NCBI GenBank assembly: GCA_026874595.1
Contig: CM049318.1
Span: forward strand, 32,869,956-32,933,955
Direction of reading: 5' to 3'
DNA from: Sipunculus nudus
Lineage: Eukaryota; Annelida; Sipuncula; Golfingiida; Sipunculidae
Length of the DNA: 64,000 nucleotides
A program made the translations under genes and the position numbers. Positions 24,305 through 34,071 of this stretch are shown one piece after another. Numbering within the stretch: the first letter of the stretch is position 1; each line of letters opens with the position of its first letter. The notes under the pieces are model-generated. The model was not told where the DNA came from. It was given only the letters and a program-made list of their open reading frames with translations, and made no database searches.

Positions 24305-26331
24305 CTGTGAACTAATAATCTCAAGCATTATAAAATAATGTGTCGAAAAATTAAATAATGGCGAATTATTACTGAATTGTTAAATGGACTTTTGTTATGC
24401 AGGCATGGAATATTCCTCAGTGTCTCCTCAGTGTCTCCTCCAGGAGGTTGACACCGCACTCCAGACCTTGCTTCTTCCTCGAACACCATTAGTGCAAGAA
24501 ACACTGCATGCTCCCCATGGCCCCCAACAGGCTTTAGATAATATACAGGCAATACCATATATATCTGTAAACTGACAATCTCCGGCATTTTAAAATAATG
24601 TGTCGACAAATTAATTTATGGTAAATTATTACTGGGTAGTGAAATGGACTAACGATAAGCAGTCATGAAATATTGTTCAGCTGTGAGCTAGGTTATCTGA
24701 GGCAATATAAAATTATGTGTCGACAAATTATTTTATGGTGAATTGTTACTGTGTAGTGAAATGGACTTACGGCATGCAGGCATGGAACATTGTTCACTGT
24801 CCTCTGTTGGAGGTGGACACTGCTCTCCCGGACAAACCTTGGTTCGTCTTCGAATGCCATTACCGCAGGAAACATTGCATCCACCCCATGGTCCCCAGTA
24901 GGCTAAAGATAATATACATGCCGTTCCATATATATGTGTGTGTGTGTGTGTCTGTGTGTGTGAACTGGGTAATCTCAGGCATTATAAAATAATGCGTCGA
25001 AAAATTAATTAATTAAAAAAAATACATGCCATGTCATATATGTATATATTTGTGAGGGTGTGTGTGAAAACTAGGTAATCGCAGGCATTATAAAATCACG
25101 TAGTGGTATGGCGAATTGATAGTGAGTAGTAAATGAACTTACGACAAGCAGGCATGGAACATAGTTCACTGTCATCTGTAGGAGGTGAACACTGCCCTCC
25201 CGGACAAACTTTATTTCGTCTTCGAATGCCATTACCGCAGGAAACATTGCATCCACCCCATGGTCCCCAGTAGGCTAAAGATAATATACATGCCATACCA
25301 TATATATATATATATATGTGAACTGGTGATCTCAGGCATTATAAAATAATGTGTCGAAAAATTAATTAATGGCGAATTATTACTGAATTGTTAAATGGAC
25401 TTTTGACATGCAGGCATGGAATATTCCTCAGTGTCTCCTCAGTGTCCCCTCCAGGAAGTTGACACCGCATTCCGGACCTTGCTTCCTCTTCGAACACCAT
25501 TAGTGCAAGAAACACTGCATGCTCCCCATGGCCCCCAACAGGCTTTAGATAATATACATGCAATACCATATATATCTGTAAACTGACTATCTCCGGCATT
25601 TTAAAATAATGTGTCGACAAATTAATTTATGGTAAATTATTACTGGGTAGTGAAATGGACTAACGATAAGCAGTCATGAAACATTGTTCAGCTGTGAGCT
25701 AGGTTATCTGAGGCAATATAAAATTATGTGTCGACAAATTATTTTATGGTGAATTGTTACTGTGTAGTGAAATGGACTTACGGCATGCAGGCATGGAACA
25801 TTGTTCACTGTCCTCTGTTGGAGGTGGACACTGCTCTCCCGGACAAACCTTGGTTCGTTTTCGAATGCCATTACCGCAGGAAACATTGCATCCACCCCAT
25901 TGCCCCCAGTAGGCTAAAGATAATATACATGCCGTACCATATATATATATATATATATACATATATGTATATATTTATGTGTGTGTGTGTGTGTGAACTG
26001 GGTAATCTCAGGCATTATAAAATAATGTGTCGAAAAATTAATTAATTAAAAAAATACATGCCATGTCATATATGTATATATATTTGTAAGTGTGTGTGTG
26101 TAAACTAGGTAATCGCAGGCATTATAACATCACGTAGTGGTATGGCGAATTGATAGTGAGTAGTAAATGGACTTACGACAAGCAGGCATGGAACATAGTT
26201 CACTGTCCTCTGTAGGAGGTGGACACTGCCCTCCCGGACAAACCTTGGTTCGTCTTCGAATGCCATTACCGCAGGAAACATTGCATCCACCCCATGGTCC
26301 CCAGTAGGCTAAAGATAATATACATGCCACA

Positions 26332-26391
<60 letters not shown>

Positions 26392-27445
26392 ATGTGTGTT
26401 TGTGTGAGGGTGTGTGTGTGTGTGAACAGGGTAATCTCAGGCATTATAACATAATGTGTCGAAAAATTAATTAATGGCGAATTGTTACTGAATTGTTAAA
26501 TGGACTTTCGACATGCAGGCATGGAATATTTCTCAGTGTCTCCTCCAGGAGGTTGACACTGCACTCCGGGGCAGACCTTGCTTCTTCTTCCAACACCATT
26601 AGTGCAAGAAACACTGCATGCTCCCTACGGCCCCCAATAGGCTTTAGATAATATACATGGCATACCATATATATCTGTGAACTGACAATCCCCGGCATTA
26701 TAAAATAATATGTCGACAAATTAATATATGGTAAATTATTACAGGGTAGTGAAATGGACTTACGATAAGCAGTAATGAAACATTGTTCACTGTCATCTGC
26801 AGAAGGTGGACACTGCCCTCCCGGGTAAATTTGATGCGGCTGCGTACGCCATTAGCACAAGAAACACTGCATGCTCCCTACGGCCCCCAATAGGCTTAAG
26901 GATATATACCTAGTCCATATATATCTGTGAGCTAGGTTATCTGAGGCAATATAAAATTATGTGTCGACAAATTATTTTATGGTGAATTGTTACTGTGTAG
27001 TGAAATGGACTTACGGCATGCAGGCATGGAACATTGTTCACTGTCCTCTGTTGGAGGTGGACACTGCTCTCCCGGACAAACCTTGGTTCGTCTTCGAATG
27101 CCATTACCGCAGGAAACATTGCATCCACCCCATGGTCCCCAGTAGGCTAAAGGTAATATACATGCCGTACCATATATACATATATATGTGTGTGTGTGTG
27201 AACTGGGTAATCTCAGGCAATTTAACATAATGTGTCGAAAAATTAATTAATGGCGAATTGTTACTGAATTGTTAAATGGATTTCGACATGCAGGCATGGA
27301 ATATTCCTCAGTGTCTCCTCCAGGAGGTTGACACTGCACTCCGGGGCAGACCTTGCTTCTTCTGAACACCATTAGTGCAAGAAACACTGCATGCTCCCCA
27401 CGGCCCTAAGTAGGCTTAAGGAAATAGGGTACATACATGTCTGAC

Positions 27446-27476
<31 letters not shown>

Positions 27477-30453
27477 TTATATATATACATATATGTATGA
27501 ACTAGGTATCTGAGGCATTATAAAATTATGAGTTAATCGCAGTGATATGGCAAATTGTTACTGTGTAGTGAAATGCACTTACGACAAACTGACATGAAAC
27601 ATTGTACTCTTTCCTCTGTAGGAGGTGGACATTCCTCTCCTGGGCAGACCTTGATTCGGCTGCGTACGCCATTAGCGCAGGAAACACTGCATGCTCCCCA
27701 TGTTCCCCAGTAGGCTAAAGGTAACATACATGTCGTACAATTATATATTGCTAGATGCTTTCATCGCTGAGTAGGCACCGGTACTGGTCATTCGAGTGAG
27801 GCGATAACGAATGAGGTTAGCCTGGCCCTGGTTGTATATACATAAACTTGGCTTGGTCATAACGTATTGGAGCAATGCTTTTTCAGTATAATGTACATTC
27901 AGGGTAGACAGTGATGCTGTTGCAGTGCTGTTTAAATTGGCGTATTTCGGGGGTAGATGTTCTGATAAATGTTGCTAGTTTTTACTTAAGCTGTTTTTTA
28001 GCAGGAAATAATTTTACCTTATTATGATTAAATGCACACAAAAATTAATTTCATATTTTTGTTTCAGAATTATTCAAAGCTTATTCGTTTCAAACTCTGA
28101 AAATGTAAAATGAAATGGCTCATTGCAACATTAAATTGCGTAATGAATTTCCATTGAGTATGGTAATAATATCTTATTAAATACAAAGAACCGTCTTACT
28201 ATGTGGGGAATATAATCATATCGGAACTCTTTTAAGCTGTGCTGATCATAAACTTAGCCAATATGTACGCCTGAAATGCAGGAGGGTTTTATTTTTTTTT
28301 TTATTTTACCATAGAAAACATTCTATATTACAGTGTTTTGCAGTGCATCTTTGATCTTATTAAAGCAGCATGGTTATTTTGGATATTTGATTAACGTCAA
28401 GATTAATTTCATGACTCAAAGGTTAGGTACACCTTAAATGAGTAAACAGATGTCGAGGTCTTGATGAGAAAAGAGTGAATAGAATTAACTATATACATAT
28501 ATAATAATTTTACAATTTACCAGATAAGTCGAGCTCGAGGTTATAAGAGATAATGATAATAGGCATTAGCCACAGCTGTGCCATTTCATAATCAGTATGC
28601 AAAACAATATACGAGTAATACGATTTATTTGCTAGTATGAGTAAATTTAATGCAAGTACCGGAAAATCCCTCTCTGTAATTGCACTTGCACGCATCAAAT
28701 GTAAAAATCCTGCCATAGCACTTTTTTTTTTCTTCTGCTCTATACTTAGTTTTTGAAGTTTTCTGATTATCAAACTGTATAATTTTGATCAAATATGTAT
28801 ATTGCCCACTGCCCTTGATAAAATTTATAATCGCACGTACTCCTGTACACAGTGTTATATCGGTTAAGCATATTTCGCACGTGAAACTTTCTTTATGACA
28901 AATTTCTATCGTATAACACATGGAGGTGCATCAAGCATGGTAACAAATATGTTTTACTTGTAACATTTTAGTTGTTTGAAGCGTTAAAAAGTTTGTTTAC
29001 CAAACAAATTCTAAAATAACTATAGTGTTTAATTCAAAGCTTAAATTGCAATACGTATTTTACTTATTAAATAAACACTCATGCTATACAAAATTCTGAA
29101 GGAGAAAGTAAACATCCTACGACATGCTTCTTTGTTGCAGGTCCTCGCGACTTCTACTGGTGGCCGACATTCACAACGACCGTATATTTTTCTTCTTCTT
29201 TGTATACCCTCGCCACAGGAAACATTGCATGCGCTCCATTCGCTCCACATTTCTGTAAAGCATTTGAATCATCTTTAACAATATATAACTGAAAAAAAGA
29301 ATGCAGACCATTTATTTTTATAAAATTCTTTATATTTACAACTATTAGTGACCAACGCCAACGCTCTGACCCACATATGATTTTGTATGGACCGAACAAA
29401 CTGAATGGTGAAAATCAACAGTATCCTAACATAATTTTGGAATTTGAATGTAATTCGACTTCAAACATTTCTGTTAGTTGTCCCTTGCCATCATAATCTG
29501 TCCTCAGATAAGTTCTCGCCCGGTAGTTGTCCTTAGATTTTTTTCGTGCCGCATCATCGCGCCAAAATGGAACCCTGACAGGTTTATTTCTCCCTGTTTT
29601 TCAAAAAAGCTCAGAGGGATCTGTCATTTTGCTAACACATTAATACCCCGATGGCAAAATTATTGGTAAACCACTGGTATTTATGTACAAAAGATTTGTC
29701 AACACACCCAGAAATGTTTAATGAAAATCCTACCTTGGCATGTACTAGCAAGCAATATATCCAAAATTGCGTTCAGATTTGTGAAATCTCCAGTGGCGAA
29801 TACATTTTGTGGGTGTCCTGCTATTCCTTCCAGTTCTGCTTTATTTATGCTGTCTGTAACTCCAAATGCTAGGATAGTTATATTCTCAGATCTGGCTTTG
29901 ATTGCTTCAGGAATGGTTAAATCTTTATTGCTAGTGCTTGATCCATCAGTTATAATTATAGCTACATTTTCAGCTTCTTGACGATCCCCATGCTCATTTG
30001 AAAACACGGACCTCATTTTGTTCAACCCCGCGTATATATTTGTACCACCCTCGTAGTACGGCATACTGAATATAGCCTTTAAGATCTGTGACTTCTTTTC
30101 ATGCTTCGTAAAGTTAAAATAGATTTTAGAACCTCCTGAGAACTGAACGATTGCGATACGTGCCGCATTAGGCCCAATGTCTAATTTGTTTACAACATTA
30201 CTTATAAAATTCCTCATGTGATCCCAGTTGTCTGCTCCAAACGCATTGATGGAACCGGATGTGTCAACAACAAAGCAGATATCCATATGCGCCATGCAAG
30301 TCTGGTTATCTGAGCAGGTTTGAGTAAAAATAAAAGCAAATAAGTGAGGAATACTTAATGTCGATTAATGTGTGAACCTATGAATGACCATTGCAAAGAA
30401 CAAACCTGATAAAACCCATATCTGATTTAACCCATTTACCTAAATCAAGCATG

Positions 30454-30536
<83 letters not shown>

Positions 30537-33500
30537 CTCATTGTGTCAAAGACCAAGGGGCAGGTGAATTTACTTCGACACAACTGGAGTTTATAACGAC
30601 TGATATTCATTACATTTAACCTTTTTCGGCTTTGATTATTATCGATAAATACTGCACATGTATAGGGTATACAATATAGTTCTCACGAATGTTTGCATGA
30701 AAGAACAACACAAATTTTATTATAAGTTTATTTATTAATAAATTAAAGCACATAAGTAGCACCAAGCAGGATACCGTTAATCAAGGAAGTGATATAAGAG
30801 CACCTTAACTTCTCCTTTTGAATTAATGCTTTGTCGGCGAGAGAAGAAAGACATGATCATGAGTGACTAACTGGAAAGGTAAAACTAAAAGGTAAAAAAC
30901 GGAACAGGTGTGTAAGTAAGATCCTTGCCGGTATTTAATATGTAATTGGTCATCACGTCTGTTCGTAAGATTGGTGGTCCGTGCACAACTATTATCCAAA
31001 CTTTAAAGCGGCATGACCTCGAGTCGAGTCGAGTGATAGAGCCAACGCGCTTGATGAGTTAGAGCCTTGCCGGTATTATTTTCGTATAACTAGTCATCAT
31101 TGCCCAATCACAATTGACGGGCAGTGCACAATAGTTATCCAAATATTCAAGCGACAGGATTTCGAGTAAAGCCATAAAAAATACTAGCTGGGGACGGATA
31201 ACCATTTCGAAGCTTTCAGGTTTCTCCACACATCCGAGCTCGACACAAAAGGAATTAAATCAGTAAAGTTTCAACTGTTTTTTTTTCCAGGGACTCAACA
31301 TTCGACTTCGACACATGTGGAAATTTGACCTAACCGAGTTCGACACAACGAGGTTTCACTGTATATCACCAAGTTACACTTGGTCAATATATACCGCTCA
31401 AATGTCCCTTTTACTATCGCATATCAATATTCATATTCTTCGTTAAAATGCAGAAATACACCAACATATCGATAAAATAACTTTATAATTTTACAGTGCG
31501 GTAAAATTTCTCCATTAAATTTTGATCAGAATATTATGTAAAATATTTTTACATAATTTTTACTCTTCATTTATATGTTTTACTTACAGCTGTGACAAGT
31601 CTTCAACACAAGGTCTCCTATAATACCTGACAACCTTTCGGTTTCTTCAACGCGGAACACCCAGTCAGATCTCGAGGTCATCACGTTCAGTTCACTCTCA
31701 TTGATTTTCGAAGAAAGGCCGACGGATAAAATCTTAATACCATCAGATTTTACCTTGTAGGCCTCTGGGATAGTTTTTTGTGTCAAGACAGTACTCTTGC
31801 CATCGGTGAATATAATACAAACATTAGGAATATCTGCACGATCTCCGTTTGAGGACTTAAAAACCTCAGTGTGCAAGAGATTCAAGGCGAGTTGTGTGTT
31901 TGTACCACCTCCGTCATGCGTCATGCTTCTTACAGCGTCAGTCATCATGTCTTTGCTCCCATATCGGTCAAGGTGGAACCAGACTCTCGCAAACGCAAAG
32001 AATTGTATGACCGAAATCCTTGTTTTGTTCAATCCAACATCAAACCTGTCAATGATGTCATTCACGAATTCCTTGATTTGCGTCCATCTCCTTTGGTCCA
32101 CGGCATCAGAGGAATCCACCAAAATGGCGAGATCAAGATGGCGACGGCATTCAAAAGCTGCGGATCATTTAGAAATATACATATTTGAAATAATTGAAAA
32201 CACGTTTTTGATGTGTATTCATCTAAATGGTTACCAATAAAGTGCAAAGGTATGATAATACAAAACCATACTGTTTGGCACTCTGTACTTATGACTAAAA
32301 CAGATTTTAAAAAATCTTAAGACAAATATTTCATATTTTCTCGTCCTTGCGTTTTAGTAAGTTATGGAAGATTCTTATCTCTTCATAGGCCGTCGTCGGC
32401 ACAATAGTCACTTGCACGTCACTCTCCGTGTTTGAATAAACTTATCAAAGCTAATTGCGCACGCTTCTGTTTGCCCAAAGAAACTTTTATAATATAATGA
32501 AAAAGCCTAAAAAAATGTATTCTAAAATCGATCACAGCACTTAGTGAATGGCATCCGGTAACTGTAAATGCACAAAAACAGGGACAACTTTATCAATAAA
32601 CGTTTGTTTATTGAATAAACGTTGTATGTATGCTGATGGTCTGAAAACGAGAAGTCTTCTGTGTCAAAACTATTTGGTAAATATTGTACAAAGAATTTTT
32701 AAAGGTTATTTTCAAAATATTTGGATTTTAAAATTATATTTCAGTAATTCAACCTTTACATCATATATAAAGTCCATTATTAACCTTCTAACCGAACCGT
32801 GCTTTCATATCGTTTTGCTCCTTACTATCTCTATTTACCAGGGCATGGTGACATTGTGCAGGGCCTCTGATCTGTTGGGGATCCTATACAGTTTGGCTGT
32901 TGTCCCGTACAAAACCTCCTTCTCTCTCTTGCGCCTGTGCCACACGTGACGCTGCATTTTCCCCAAGAATCCCAACTGCCCCATTTATTGATTGATGCTT
33001 TAAAATATGGAATATGTTTATAATTTGAAAAGACCATGCATTATCCAATCCGTGATATAATAATATGTAATCTAAAACCGAAACATATATATTTACATAA
33101 TAAGTAAAGAGAATCTGTGCTCAGAAAATGAAACTGTGAACATTTAATTCCTTGAAGATTATCTATAAAAAGAACATCATAAAAAAGTATCATCTATTTT
33201 GTATCAAATTTGATATGCAAATAATTTACATACTTGGCCTTGTCATGACAATAAATATTGCATATGAATGGAATTAAAATGCCATTGTTTTAATGAAAAC
33301 ATGATCTGTTTTGCTGCTACCCTGGCGATCATGTGATATATACCATACTTAATACTTGCAATGTGTGAAATGAACATTCCATGTGATTCAATTTCATCTT
33401 GCAGAGAATCAGAAATTGTAAATTTGAGAAAAACATGTCGGAAGATATAATAAATTGAGTCATCAATATCGAGGAGACCAGATACCGATTCTTCAATAAT

Positions 33501-34031
33501 GCTAGTTTATGAATTCAAAGACGACAGTATTACCACCTAGTTATATGGTAACATTGATTAATCTTTCAATGAGAATTCGCTTCTACAGTTATATTTGCCA
33601 TTACCTTGGCGCGTTGCCCGACAGAGAAGTCCAGTGTCACATACAACAATTTGAACACCCTTTCCAATGCAGCTTCCTCCATGGCAGGACCGAAACCGTG
33701 ACTTTATTCCTTTCCCGCAGCTCGTTTTGCACGTGCTCCACGCTGTCCAGGCTCCCCAGTCTTAGTATAAATAGATAAATATATTGATATATTAATAAAA
33801 CGATGGATAACTAGAAAACAAGGTATTATAACCATAATGGATAATACACTTCCATGCAACTACATATAAACAATTACATTCCATTATGTTTCCAGTGTAT
33901 ATCTGCCAATAACCTTTTGTGCAAATGATAGTGTGGTGTAAGTGTACCAAGAAATAATTACAATTTGTATTATTTTCTATCTCCATCAGTATGTAGACAG
34001 GGCAATATCACTTATATCTATATTTATTTTC

Positions 34032-34071
<40 letters not shown>

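Noticed and set aside
24051-27228. Many short open frames on both strands over the TSP1 array, including plus-strand frames with VCVCVC or YIYIYI tails
   Set aside because: Shadows of the minus-strand TSP1 exons and their (AT)n(GT)n introns.
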